A stretch of DNA of 64,000 nt from Fulvimarina uroteuthidis (GTDB lineage Bacteria; Pseudomonadota; Alphaproteobacteria; Rhizobiales; Rhizobiaceae): positions 62,001 through 126,000 of the forward strand of contig NZ_JAXLPB010000003.1 of assembly GCF_034321785.1 (NCBI RefSeq), read 5' to 3'. The notes under the pieces are model-generated. The model ran no database searches. It worked only from the letters and a program-made list of their open reading frames with translations, and was not told where the DNA came from. Numbering within the stretch: the first letter of the stretch is position 1; each line of letters opens with the position of its first letter. The position numbers were made by a program, and so were the translations under genes. Shown here piece by piece: positions 1 through 8,754 of this stretch.

Positions 1-1532
1 GCGATGCCTTCGAGATCGAGTTTTTCGGCCGGCACGCCGTCCTTCGTGACCGTCATGGCTCCGGTGATCACCGCCGGCGTCCGCGAGGCGTCGATCGTGA
101 AGATACGCGGCTGGGTCTCGTAGAAGGAGTCCGACACGGCGTAGAGCGTGTTCGCGTTGCCCGGGTCGGCGGCAAGGCCCGACAGCGCGCCCCAGCCGAG
201 CGGCATGCCGTCCTGGTCCTCGGAAACGATCTGCGGATAGGCCGGCGCCTGGTCCGCGCGCTCGTAGATCATGACGTGCGAGCGGGCGCCGCCGTCTTCC
301 GCAAGATCGGCTTCGTTGGAGGTGACCAGGAGATTGCGCCCCGGAATCGCGACCGCGCCCTCCGGAGCAATGCCCGACGGCAGCAGCTGCAGGAGTTCCG
401 GGTCGCCTTCGCCGACACGGTAGACGCCGACGGCGGAGCCACGCTCGGACAGGACGAAGACGAGATCCTCCTCGCCGAACGTCGCGGTCTCCATGCCCTC
501 GGGCTCGACGCCCTTGGCGTCCGAGCGCTTGTCGGGATAGTGGCCGGCGCGGACCAGCGCGTGTTCGAAGCTGTTGCCGGCCTCGTAGGCGATGCTTCCG
601 TCCTTGTTCCAGACCGTGAAGCTGCGCGAGCCGCCCTCGTAATCGCCTTCGTTGGCCGACGCGAAGCGGGTCTCGTCGAGCCACTTGACCGCGTCCGGTT
701 CGCGCTTGCGCGCCGGCTGGTCGTCGGTGAAGGCGAGCGCCCCATCGTCCTGCGTGTCGATCCCGGCGAGATCCACCGCACCGGCGGAGAAATGGTTCGT
801 CACCTCGCCCGATGCCGCATCCACGATCGCCAGATGATTGTTTTCCTGGAGCGAGACGACGATTTCGTTGGCCGTATTGAAATCGACGAATTCGGGCTCG
901 GGATCGGTGGGGGCGATCTCGGACAGACCGGTCAGGTCGACGGTCTTCATCGTCGCGCAATCGGGCGTGCCATCCGCAAGGGAGACGATGACGAGAGAGC
1001 CGGCGGGAAGCTGCGGGATGGCCCCGTCGTTCAGATCCTCGTCGCGCTCGTTTTCGATGGCGACGGCCGCGAACGCGCCGTCGGGCGAGACCGCCACCGA
1101 ATCGGGTTGTCCGGGAAGGGGACAGGACGCGCTTTCCGTCCGGTCCGCGAGGGATACGACCGCAAGGCGGCCGGACGGATCGGTGAAGCTTTCCGACGTG
1201 TTCACGCCGACGAGGACATTGCCGGCGATCGCGGACACCGAGGTCGGCTCGCCTTCGAGCGACAGGAAGCCGAGCGCGGCGGGCGCCTCGGCGTCCGAGA
1301 TGTCGACGAAGCCGATGCCGCCGGCCGGGCTGTTGGAATAGACGAGGGTCTGGCCGTCCTGGCTCGCGGTGATGATCTCCGCGGAGGTCTCGGTCATCGG
1401 ATCCGTGCCCTCGGGCAGGTTCTGGGCGACCGGGAAGGAGGCGATGCGGTTGAACATCGGTTCGGCGAGCGCCTCGCCCGCGGTCGAAAGGATCGTGGTG
1501 GCGCAGAGCGCTGCGAGAAGGTGGCGCGACAT
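1..1532 (-). CDS. Secreted esterase-like phytase-family protein (3' end missing)
   Basis: The gene reads from an ATG at 1532 off the left edge, giving 510 codons without a stop. A purine-rich AAGGA lies about 10 bases before the start. The first 23 residues form a Sec signal peptide ending in an ALA motif, so the product is probably periplasmic or secreted. The N-terminal half looks like a beta-propeller (repeats such as DSVAVSPDG and EPEFVDFNTANEIVVS). The last visible part, with the stretches GWGALSGLAADP and AVSDSFYE, matches the esterase-like phytase domain (PF13449 type). That family is linked to phosphoester hydrolysis, but substrate is not known here. It stands alone, divergent from the DNA ligase. 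The family call is by recognition of the motif pattern. Confidence 0.75.
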   Translation of the reverse strand, partial: MSRHLLAALCATTILSTAGEALAEPMFNRIASFPVAQNLPEGTDPMTETSAEIITASQDGQTLVYSNSPAGGIGFVDISDAEAPAALGFLSLEGEPTSVSAIAGNVLVGVNTSESFTDPSGRLAVVSLADRTESASCPLPGQPDSVAVSPDGAFAAVAIENERDEDLNDGAIPQLPAGSLVIVSLADGTPDCATMKTVDLTGLSEIAPTDPEPEFVDFNTANEIVVSLQENNHLAIVDAASGEVTNHFSAGAVDLAGIDTQDDGALAFTDDQPARKREPDAVKWLDETRFASANEGDYEGGSRSFTVWNKDGSIAYEAGNSFEHALVRAGHYPDKRSDAKGVEPEGMETATFGEEDLVFVLSERGSAVGVYRVGEGDPELLQLLPSGIAPEGAVAIPGRNLLVTSNEADLAEDGGARSHVMIYERADQAPAYPQIVSEDQDGMPLGWGALSGLAADPGNANTLYAVSDSFYETQPRIFTIDASRTPAVITGAMTVTKDGVPAEKLDLEGI

Positions 1533-1700
1533 CGGCAATCCGTCCTTGGGTCAGGTCAAAAGATGGCCATGAATGCCGCTGCTCTGTTACAACTCGATGA
1601 CAAGCCCTCGGTGCGCGTGGTCCGGCCCGGATGAGGCCGTCTCCTTGCGCGGCCGATCGCACGGCTGGCCGGGGCGGCCCGGCAATCTATCTTGCCGTCG

Positions 1701-3365
1701 ATGAAAGCCTTTGCCGATCTCATCGACGCCCTGACCCTGACGCCGTCGCGAAACGGCAAGCTGCGCCTGATGGTGGAGCACTTCGAGACCCAGCCCGATC
1801 CCGAACGCGGGCTGGCGCTTGCCGCCATCACCCGCGACCTCGACATCCGATCGGTGAAGCCGGCCATGTTGCGCGACCTGATGAAGGACCGGATCGACCC
1901 GGAGCTGTTCCGGTTTTCCTATGATTATGTCGGCGATCTCGCCGAAACGATCTCGCTCGTCTGGCCCGGACCGAACGACGGCGGGACCGGTGACGGTGCG
2001 CTCGAGCCGACCCTGTCCGAGGTCGTCGGCCGCCTGAACGGGGCGACGCGCCAGGCGGGGCCGAAGCTCGTCGAGGCCTGGCTCGACCAGCTCGATTCCT
2101 CGGGACGGTATGCGCTCTTGAAACTCGTCACCGGCGCCATGCGGATCGGCGTGTCCTCGCGCCTCGCAAAGCAGGCGCTGGCCGATTTCGGCGGCCAGGA
2201 CGTCGCCGAGATCGAGGAGCTGTGGCACGGGCTGACGGTTCCCTACGAGGACCTTTTCGCCTGGCTGGAGGGCAGGGGTGACAAGCCGGTTTCGGCGGCC
2301 AAGGCGCCGTTCCGGCCGGTCATGCTCTCGACGCCGCTGGAAGAGTCCGATTACGGCATCATCCGGCCGGCCGAATATGCCGCCGAATGGAAATGGGACG
2401 GCATCCGCGTCCAGGCATCCTGCGACCGGGGCGTCGCGCGGCTGTACTCGCGCACGGGCGACGATATTTCCGGCGCGTTTCCCGATCTCATGGACTTCAT
2501 GACGTTCGAGGGCACGCTCGACGGCGAGCTTCTGGTCGCCACGCCGACGACGGAGAGGTCGGGAAAGCCGAAGGTCGAAGGGCATGCGGGCACGCGGCGC
2601 GACGACATCGTCGTCGGCACGTTTTCCGATCTCCAGCAGCGGCTGAACCGCAAGACCGTGTCGGCGGCGATGCTGAAGCGGTTTCCGGTGTTCCTGCGCG
2701 CCTACGATCTCCTGTTCGAGGACGGCGAGGACCTGCGCGCGCTGTCCTTCGCCGAACGGCGCAAGCGGCTCGACCGGTTCGCCGATACGCTCGAGCCGAC
2801 CCGATTCGACGTCTCGCCCTTCGTGCCGTTCGAAACGTTCGAGGATCTGGCGGCCTACCGCAAGAATCCGCCGCACGCGGTCATCGAAGGGCTGATGCTG
2901 AAGCGGCACGACAGCACCTACGTCCCCGGCCGTCCCAAAGGCCCCTGGTTCAAGTGGAAGCAGGACCCCTATCTGGTGGATGCGGTGCTGATGTACGCCC
3001 AGCGCGGCCATGGAAAGCGCTCGAGCTTCTATTCCGACTACACGTTCGGCGTATGGACGGGCGAGGCCGACGCGCCCGAGCTCGTGCCGGTCGGCAAGGC
3101 CTATTTCGGCTTCACGGACGAGGAGCTGAAACAGATCGACAAATATGTGCGCGACAACACGATCGAACGCTTCGGTCCGGTCCGCTCGGTGCGCGCCGAG
3201 CCCGACCACGGCCTCGTCATCGAGGTGGCGTTCGAGGGGCTGCAACGCTCCTTACGCCACAAATCGGGTGTCGCGATGCGCTTTCCCCGCGTCTCCCGGC
3301 TTCGCTGGGACAAGCCCGCCGCGGAGGCCGACCGCCTCGAAACCCTGCAGGCGATGCTGGATTGA
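1701..3365 (+). CDS. ATP-dependent DNA ligase, cisplatin-damage-response type
   Basis: This 554-aa protein joins nicked DNA using ATP. The adenylation motif KWDGIR is centred on Lys231, followed by the motif III/IV region (DGELL) and the motif V lysine pair WFKWK near residue 420. The N-terminal 200 residues form the alpha-helical DNA-binding domain, and the C-terminus is an OB fold. Family members of this length are named cisplatin damage response ligases and usually sit beside a ligase-associated exonuclease, a DEXH helicase and a PdeM-like phosphoesterase. None of those is adjacent here. The ATG at 1701 was preferred to the in-frame TTG at 1692 because it gives the usual N-terminus; no strong ribosome site is visible for either. 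Confidence 0.9.
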   Translation: MKAFADLIDALTLTPSRNGKLRLMVEHFETQPDPERGLALAAITRDLDIRSVKPAMLRDLMKDRIDPELFRFSYDYVGDLAETISLVWPGPNDGGTGDGALEPTLSEVVGRLNGATRQAGPKLVEAWLDQLDSSGRYALLKLVTGAMRIGVSSRLAKQALADFGGQDVAEIEELWHGLTVPYEDLFAWLEGRGDKPVSAAKAPFRPVMLSTPLEESDYGIIRPAEYAAEWKWDGIRVQASCDRGVARLYSRTGDDISGAFPDLMDFMTFEGTLDGELLVATPTTERSGKPKVEGHAGTRRDDIVVGTFSDLQQRLNRKTVSAAMLKRFPVFLRAYDLLFEDGEDLRALSFAERRKRLDRFADTLEPTRFDVSPFVPFETFEDLAAYRKNPPHAVIEGLMLKRHDSTYVPGRPKGPWFKWKQDPYLVDAVLMYAQRGHGKRSSFYSDYTFGVWTGEADAPELVPVGKAYFGFTDEELKQIDKYVRDNTIERFGPVRSVRAEPDHGLVIEVAFEGLQRSLRHKSGVAMRFPRVSRLRWDKPAAEADRLETLQAMLD

Positions 3366-3416
3366 GCTTGGCTCGGCTTGATGATCGGCCGGGTCGAAAG
3401 ATCGATACCAAAACAT

Positions 3417-3449
3417 CAGCCCGCCGCCGCAAGGTGCGGCGACGGGCTG
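3417..3449 (-). terminator. Rho-independent terminator of the alcohol dehydrogenase gene
   Basis: A near-perfect 14-bp inverted repeat (CAGCCCG-CCGCCGC with a 5-base loop) lies between the ligase and the adh stop. Reading on the minus strand it is followed by ATGTTTTGG, a short T tract. It could also limit read-through from the ligase, though no T tract follows on the plus strand. Confidence 0.6.
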
Positions 3450-3494
3450 ATCGTGCGGCCGTGCTCGAGGTACGGCAGATTTATATCCGGGCGG

Positions 3495-4619
3495 TCAGGC
3501 CGCGCGGCCGACGACCGCACCCCGGGTCGGGTCGGCGATCGTCCGGGCGTTCTTCTGGCCGTCCGCATCGTCCTTCAATGTCTGCATGTCGATGACGTGG
3601 CGATAACCCGGATTGCCGTTGCGCAATTCCTCGAAGACGCCGTCGACTTCCCGGATCGAGACGAGCTTGGTGATCGGCTCGATACCATGCTCGGCGCACA
3701 GGTCGAGGATCTCTTGCGTGTCCTTGATGCCGCCGATCAACGAGCCGGCAATGCCGATGCGGTTGAAGACGAGCGGGCCACTCTCGACACTGTCGAAGCC
3801 GTTCATGTTGCCGACGAGAAGCAGCATCGTGTTCGGCTTCATCAGCGACACATAAGGGTTGATGTCGTGCTTCACCGGTATGGTGTTGATCATCATGTCG
3901 AGGCTCTGGGCGGCCTTCGCCATCGCATCCGCATCCGTGGTGATCAGCACCTCGTCGGCGCCGAGCTTCAGGATCTCGTCCCGTTTGTTCGGGCTCGTGG
4001 TCAGGGCGACGACCCGCGCGCCCATCGCCTTGCCGATCTGGATCGCCATGTGGCCGAGGCCACCGATGCCGGCAACGCCCAGCGTGTCGCCCTTCTTCAG
4101 GCCGAAATGCTTCATCGGCTGATAGGTGGTGATGCCGGCGCACAGGATCGGCCCGACGACCTCATTGGAGATCGTGTCGGGAACCTTGAGCACGAACTCC
4201 TCCCGGACGATCATCGCATTCGTGTAGCCGCCATAGGTGTTCGAGCCGTCCCCGGCCTTCGTGCCGTTGTAGGTGAGGGTGCAACTCTTCGGCCCCGAGC
4301 AGTACTGCTCGTCGTGGTTCCGGCAGGCTTCGCATTCCTGGCACGAATTGACCATGCAGCCGACGCCGACCCGATCGCCCGCCTTGAACTTCGTCACGCC
4401 GTCTCCGACCGAGGTGACGATCCCGGCGATCTCGTGGCCGGGAACGCATGGATAGATCGTGTTGCCCCAGTCATTGTCGACCTGATGGAGGTCGGAGTGG
4501 CAGATGCCGCAATGGGTGATGTCGATGGCGACTTCGCCAGGGCGAACGTCGGTTCGATCGAAGGTGACCGGGACGAAGTTCGAGCCCTTTTCCGTGATGC
4601 CGTAGCCGTAGACCTGCAT
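3495..4619 (-). CDS. Zinc-dependent NAD(P) alcohol dehydrogenase (YahK/CAD-like)
   Basis: The 374-aa protein is a medium-chain dehydrogenase. Catalytic zinc ligands are Cys37 in HCGICHSDLH and His62-Glu63 in the GHE motif. Four structural-zinc cysteines lie in the stretch starting CMVNSCQECEAC near residue 95. The Rossmann motif GIGGLGH follows near residue 185. This arrangement fits the cinnamyl-alcohol/YahK branch, which reduces aldehydes or oxidises primary alcohols; substrate cannot be told from sequence. The start at 4619 was chosen over longer in-frame extensions because AGGGAAT precedes it by a normal spacing and the protein begins exactly where the family does. It is a single-gene unit ending at the hairpin at 3417-3449. 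Confidence 0.9.
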   Translation of the reverse strand: MQVYGYGITEKGSNFVPVTFDRTDVRPGEVAIDITHCGICHSDLHQVDNDWGNTIYPCVPGHEIAGIVTSVGDGVTKFKAGDRVGVGCMVNSCQECEACRNHDEQYCSGPKSCTLTYNGTKAGDGSNTYGGYTNAMIVREEFVLKVPDTISNEVVGPILCAGITTYQPMKHFGLKKGDTLGVAGIGGLGHMAIQIGKAMGARVVALTTSPNKRDEILKLGADEVLITTDADAMAKAAQSLDMMINTIPVKHDINPYVSLMKPNTMLLLVGNMNGFDSVESGPLVFNRIGIAGSLIGGIKDTQEILDLCAEHGIEPITKLVSIREVDGVFEELRNGNPGYRHVIDMQTLKDDADGQKNARTIADPTRGAVVGRAA

Positions 4620-4830
4620 GGATATTCCCTGTTTTCCGTTTGACGTCGTGCGCCGGAACGGCCGGCCGCTGTGCGCGCCGGCCGTTCCGGTCGTTCGAAC
4701 GTCAACGGCGCGAACGCTTCGACGTTGCAATGAACGCTGTGTTTCGGCCGGCTTCATCTCGTGAGGCAGCCGCACGGGTGGGGAAGGGCGGTCACGGCCG
4801 AACGACGATCGCGTCGCAAAACGGCGGACA

Positions 4831-4870
4831 ATGAAAAGCCCGCCCCACGATCCGACATGGTGGGGCGGGC
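4831..4870 (-). terminator. Rho-independent terminator of ftsK
   Basis: An 11-bp perfect stem (GCCCGCCCCAC with GTGGGGCGGGC) with a 10-base loop is followed on the minus strand by TTTTCATT. It lies 24 bases beyond the ftsK stop. Confidence 0.8.
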
Positions 4871-4893
4871 GCTGGCCGGCGAACCCTGTTTGT

Positions 4894-7800
4894 TCAGAAC
4901 TGGTCTTCTTCGGTCGGCACGAGGATCTCGCGCTTGCCGGCATGGTTGGCCGGACCCACCACGCCTTCGTTCTCCATTTTCTCGATGATCGAGGCGGCGC
5001 GGTTGTAGCCGATCGACAGGCGGCGCTGGATGTAGGAGGTCGAGGCCTTGCCGTCCCGAAGAACCACCGCGACGGCCTGATCGTAGAGATCGGCGTTTTC
5101 GTCGAGATCCTCCTCGGGAACCGCGTTCTTGGCGGACCCGCCGCCCTTGCCGCCCTTGGCCGGGGCCTCGTCCTCGTCCTCGTCGTCCTCTAGAACCGCG
5201 TCGAGATAGTCCGGCACGCCCTGCGCCTTCAGATGGCTGACGATGCCCTCGACCTCGGCGTCGTCGATGAACGGGCCGTGCACGCGCTGGATGCGGCCGC
5301 CGCCGGTCATGAACAGCATGTCGCCCATGCCCAGAAGCTGCTCGGCGCCGCTCTCGCCGAGCATGACGCGGCTGTCGATCTTCGACGTGACCTGGAACGA
5401 GATGCGGGTCGGGAAGTTCGCCTTGATCGTTCCGGTGATGACGTCCGTCGAGGGACGCTGGGTCGCCATGATGACGTGGATGCCGGCGGCACGGGCCATC
5501 TGGGCGAGACGCTGGACGGCGCCTTCGATTTCCTTGCCGGCGACCATCATCAGGTCGGCCATCTCGTCGATGATGACGACGATGTAGGGCAGCGGCTGGA
5601 GATCGAACTCCTCGGTCTCGAACACCGGCTCCCCGGAATTGCGGTCGAAGCCCGTCTGGACGGTGCGCGACAGCACCTCGCCCTTCGCCTGGGCGGCCTT
5701 TACCCGCTGGTTGAAGCCGTCGATGTTGCGCACGCCCACCTTCGACATCTTCTTGTAGCGGTCCTCCATCTCGCGGACCGTCCATTTCAGCGCGACGACG
5801 GCTTTCTTCGGATCGGTCACGACCGGCGACAGGAGGTGCGGAATGCCGTCATAGATCGAGAGTTCGAGCATTTTCGGATCGATCATGATCAGGCGGCATT
5901 CGGCCGGCGAATGCCGGTAGAGCAGCGAGGTGATCATCGTGTTGATGGCGACGGACTTGCCCGAACCGGTGGTGCCGGCGACGAGGAGATGCGGCATTTT
6001 GGACAGGTCGGCGATGACCGGCTCGCCGCCGATCGTCTTACCGAGCGCGAGCGGCAGCTTGCCCTTGTGGCCGGCGAATGCCTCGGACCCGATCATTTCG
6101 CGGAAATAGACCGTTTCGCGCTTCTCGTTCGGCAGTTCGATGCCGATCGCGTTCTTGCCGGGGATGACGGCGACGCGCGCGGCGATCGCGCTCATCGAGC
6201 GGGCGATGTCGTCGGCAAGGCCGATGACGCGCGAGGATTTGATGCCGGGGGCCGGCTCCAGCTCGTAAAGCGTCACGACCGGGCCGGGCCGCACTTCCAT
6301 GATCTCGCCGCGAATGCCGAAATCCTGCAGGACGCTTTCCAAGAGGCGCGCATTGTCGGCGAGCGCGGCTTCCGACAGGGTTTCGTCGTGGGCACGGGCC
6401 GGCGGTGGGGTGAGATATTCGATCGACGGCAGTTCGAACGTCTCGGGATCGGGAAGCTCGAGCTTCGGTTTCATCGCGAGCGCGCGGCCGGAGCCATTGC
6501 GCAACTGGTTCTGTTCGCCGGTGATGGAACGCGTATGCTGCGCGGCGCGAACGGCCGGCTGATCCTGCGGCGAAGGCGAGGGGCCGTGCGCCCGTGGCAT
6601 CTGCCGGTGCTGGCGGTTGTCGTCGGGCACCTGCGGCACGGCATGGCGCGGTTCGATCGGCTGGCGCTCGATCGGGCGTTCGGCGATCTGCGGCTCGCGG
6701 CGCATGTCGGCCGGCTGCTCCGGCTTCGGCCTGCGGCCGGGGAATGCGACGATGTTGGCGGGCAGGAGGCCGCGCCAGCCACCTTCGGATGCCGCGGGCG
6801 CGGGTTCCGCATGAGTTGCGTGCGAGCCGGTCGGGTCGGCCTCGCGGTAGCCATCGTCATATCCGTCGAAGTCCGCAGCATCCGCCGCGTCGTACGGTCC
6901 ATCGTCCGCGTGCGCGTCGCCGGTCCGGAACCAGGCGTCGTGGCTGAAGCCGTCGGCGCCGGCCGGATCCTGAACCGGAGCCTCGAAAGGCGCGTCGAAC
7001 CGGCCGGTGACGCGCGGCTGTCCGTAAGGATCGGCGATCGGGGCCTGGAGCGGTGCCCCGCGTGCGCCCGGCGCTGCCCGGGGCGCCCACTCGTCCTCGT
7101 CGATCTGGTCGGCGAAGGGGTCGACATAGGCGCCCTGCGGCGCATGCGCCGGCATGTGGACGCGGACGGAACGCTCCGCGACGGCGGGCGCGGGAGCGGC
7201 AAAGGGGGCTGCGGCAGCGGCCGGCGAACGGGCGGGCTGAACGGCCGGCGCATGCTGCGGCATCGGCGCGAACTGCGGCTCGGGGCGCTCGAGCAGCGCG
7301 CTGTCGCGCACCAGCGGCGCGGGGGCCGCCGGCTCGTTCCATTCGTCGAAGCGGTCGCCGAACTCGCGGCGTCGCTCGGCCCGCGATGCGCGGACCCGGT
7401 CGATGGCCGAGCGGGCGGAAAACACCGTATGGGCGAGCGCGCCCATGAACAGCGAGAACCGGCCCTCCTGGCCTTCGAGCGGATCGACGATCGCCGGCGC
7501 GGCGCGGCCGGCCGGCGCCGCCTGGCGGCCGCCGCCCTGCTTCATGTCCCAAAGACCCAGGCCGCCGAGAATCAGGCGGGCGCCGGGAACGAGGACGGCA
7601 AGACCGACGATGACGGCCATGACGCCGGACGGATAGCCGCCGATGAAGAGGGCGGGAACCTTCAGCACGATGTCGCCGAGGACGCCGCCGAGGCCGATCG
7701 GCAGCGGCCAGCTTTCGCTTTCCGGCAGACAGCCGAGGGCGGCGCAGACGAGCGCGATGCCGGCGACCGACAACCAGCCCTTGCGGGCGAGACGGTCGAG

Positions 7801-8094
7801 CGGCTTGCCGAGGATGAAGAACCCGCCCCAGACGAGCGGCCAGACGACGAGCAGGGCCGCGCCCAGCCCCAGCACCTGCATCAGGAGGTCGGCGGTGATG
7901 GCGCCGGAGGTTCCCGCGATGTTCTCGACGACCTGCCGGTTCGCCTGGCTCCAGGATGGGTCCGCAACGTTCCACGTGGCGATCGAGGCGGCGAAGAAGG
8001 CCGCCAGCCCGACCATCCCCAGTCCCGCGCCCAGTTCGGCCTGCCGCCGAAGGTTCGTCCGTTTGCCGTTCACGCCATCTGCCGTCAATGTCAT
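4894..8094 (-). CDS. ftsK: DNA translocase FtsK
   Basis: This 1066-aa protein pumps chromosomal DNA at the division septum and helps resolve chromosome dimers. Four hydrophobic segments occupy roughly residues 25-185. A long Pro/Ala-rich linker runs to about residue 560. The motor carries Walker A GTTGSGKS (Lys713) and Walker B IIDEMADL (Asp843-Glu844). The last 70 residues form the winged-helix gamma domain that reads polar DNA motifs. The length is typical for alphaproteobacterial FtsK. The ATG at 8094 gives a plausible cytoplasmic N-terminus. A CtrA-type site lies about 96 bases upstream (8190-8204), and a strong terminator follows the gene. Confidence 0.96.
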   Translation of the reverse strand: MTLTADGVNGKRTNLRRQAELGAGLGMVGLAAFFAASIATWNVADPSWSQANRQVVENIAGTSGAITADLLMQVLGLGAALLVVWPLVWGGFFILGKPLDRLARKGWLSVAGIALVCAALGCLPESESWPLPIGLGGVLGDIVLKVPALFIGGYPSGVMAVIVGLAVLVPGARLILGGLGLWDMKQGGGRQAAPAGRAAPAIVDPLEGQEGRFSLFMGALAHTVFSARSAIDRVRASRAERRREFGDRFDEWNEPAAPAPLVRDSALLERPEPQFAPMPQHAPAVQPARSPAAAAAPFAAPAPAVAERSVRVHMPAHAPQGAYVDPFADQIDEDEWAPRAAPGARGAPLQAPIADPYGQPRVTGRFDAPFEAPVQDPAGADGFSHDAWFRTGDAHADDGPYDAADAADFDGYDDGYREADPTGSHATHAEPAPAASEGGWRGLLPANIVAFPGRRPKPEQPADMRREPQIAERPIERQPIEPRHAVPQVPDDNRQHRQMPRAHGPSPSPQDQPAVRAAQHTRSITGEQNQLRNGSGRALAMKPKLELPDPETFELPSIEYLTPPPARAHDETLSEAALADNARLLESVLQDFGIRGEIMEVRPGPVVTLYELEPAPGIKSSRVIGLADDIARSMSAIAARVAVIPGKNAIGIELPNEKRETVYFREMIGSEAFAGHKGKLPLALGKTIGGEPVIADLSKMPHLLVAGTTGSGKSVAINTMITSLLYRHSPAECRLIMIDPKMLELSIYDGIPHLLSPVVTDPKKAVVALKWTVREMEDRYKKMSKVGVRNIDGFNQRVKAAQAKGEVLSRTVQTGFDRNSGEPVFETEEFDLQPLPYIVVIIDEMADLMMVAGKEIEGAVQRLAQMARAAGIHVIMATQRPSTDVITGTIKANFPTRISFQVTSKIDSRVMLGESGAEQLLGMGDMLFMTGGGRIQRVHGPFIDDAEVEGIVSHLKAQGVPDYLDAVLEDDEDEDEAPAKGGKGGGSAKNAVPEEDLDENADLYDQAVAVVLRDGKASTSYIQRRLSIGYNRAASIIEKMENEGVVGPANHAGKREILVPTEEDQF

Positions 8095-8189
8095 CGTCGC
8101 CGCCTGTCGAAAAAGGTGGATTGTCTTGTCGGCTCCATCGTCTGAAACGGCGCAGCCGACCTGTTCGGCCCAGTTTAGGGCGGCGCTGG

Positions 8190-8204
8190 TTAAGCCCCCT
8201 TTAA
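8190..8204. promoter_or_regulatory. Candidate CtrA-binding site (TTAA-N7-TTAA)
   Basis: Two TTAA half-sites at 8190-8193 and 8201-8204 are separated by exactly seven bases, and a third TTAA follows at 8207-8210. This spacing is the full consensus of the cell-cycle regulator CtrA in alphaproteobacteria. The site sits in the 226-bp divergent region between ftsK and the GNAT gene, in otherwise GC-rich DNA. Its regulatory role is inferred. Confidence 0.45.
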
Positions 8205-8320
8205 GCTTAAGAGCGCGTTAGCGATTTCTCTCCGGGGAGCGGACGCATGGCGGATATTTCGGGGCAGGCCGGGCGTTCGGACCTATGTCTTCGGCAAGGC
8301 GCACGAACAAGGAGAACGAC

Positions 8321-8599
8321 ATGGATATCGAGCACGAACCGGGCACGGGCGGCGGGCGCTTCGTCACGTCCGGCGGAGCATCGGAACTGACCTATCGCCG
8401 GCGGGACGAGGAGACCGTGGTCTTCGACCATACCTTCGTGCCGCCGGCCGAGCGGGGCAACGGCATTGCCGCCAAACTCGTCGACGCGGGCGTTGCCTGG
8501 GCAAGGGCGGAACGCGTGAAGATCGTGCCCCAATGCCCGTATGTGGACGTCCTGTTCAAGCGGAACCCGCAACGATACGCCGATGTCGTGGCCGGCTGA
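8321..8599 (+). CDS. Small GNAT-fold N-acetyltransferase (COG2388/NATD1-like)
   Basis: The 92-aa product has the compact GNAT core seen in YjdJ/NATD1 proteins: FDHTFVPPAERGNGIAAKLV forms the acetyl-CoA loop with the R-G-x-G-x-A pattern, and the conserved PQCPYV strand lies near residue 70. The start at 8321 has an excellent AAGGAG eight bases upstream, which decides against the in-frame ATG at 8285. Acceptor substrate is unknown. It is transcribed divergently from ftsK and appears monocistronic. Confidence 0.85.
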   Translation: MDIEHEPGTGGGRFVTSGGASELTYRRRDEETVVFDHTFVPPAERGNGIAAKLVDAGVAWARAERVKIVPQCPYVDVLFKRNPQRYADVVAG

Positions 8600-8689
8600 C
8601 GGGTAACCGGAACCGGCGCGAAGCCGTTGCCGCGCCTGAAGGGCCGCCCGTTCCCGAACGGGTCCCGACGGGTCGCGCGGCAAACGAAA

Positions 8690-8715
8690 CAAGGGCGCCC
8701 GGAGGGACGCCCTTG
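8690..8715. terminator. Hairpin terminator between GNAT gene and second amt gene
   Basis: An 8-bp perfect stem CAAGGGCG/CGCCCTTG with a 10-base loop lies between convergent genes. It is followed by TGTTTGGG on the plus strand and by TTTCGTTTG on the minus strand, so it may work in both directions but better for the amt gene. Confidence 0.65.
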
Positions 8716-8754
8716 TGTTTGGGAAACGCTCACCGCCGCGCGGCGCGCGAGGGG

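Noticed and set aside
276..1634. A 452-codon plus-strand frame opposite the phytase-like gene
   Set aside because: The minus strand encodes a coherent secreted protein with a signal peptide and family motifs; the plus frame has repetitive Arg/Asp/Gly composition.
5233..8145. A 970-codon open frame antisense to ftsK, and similar long frames antisense or out of frame elsewhere (for example 12987-16217 and 26212-29052)
   Set aside because: High GC creates long stop-free shadow frames. Their translations are Arg/Ala/Gly/Asp-rich without domains, have no ribosome site, and run across several genuine genes on the other strand.
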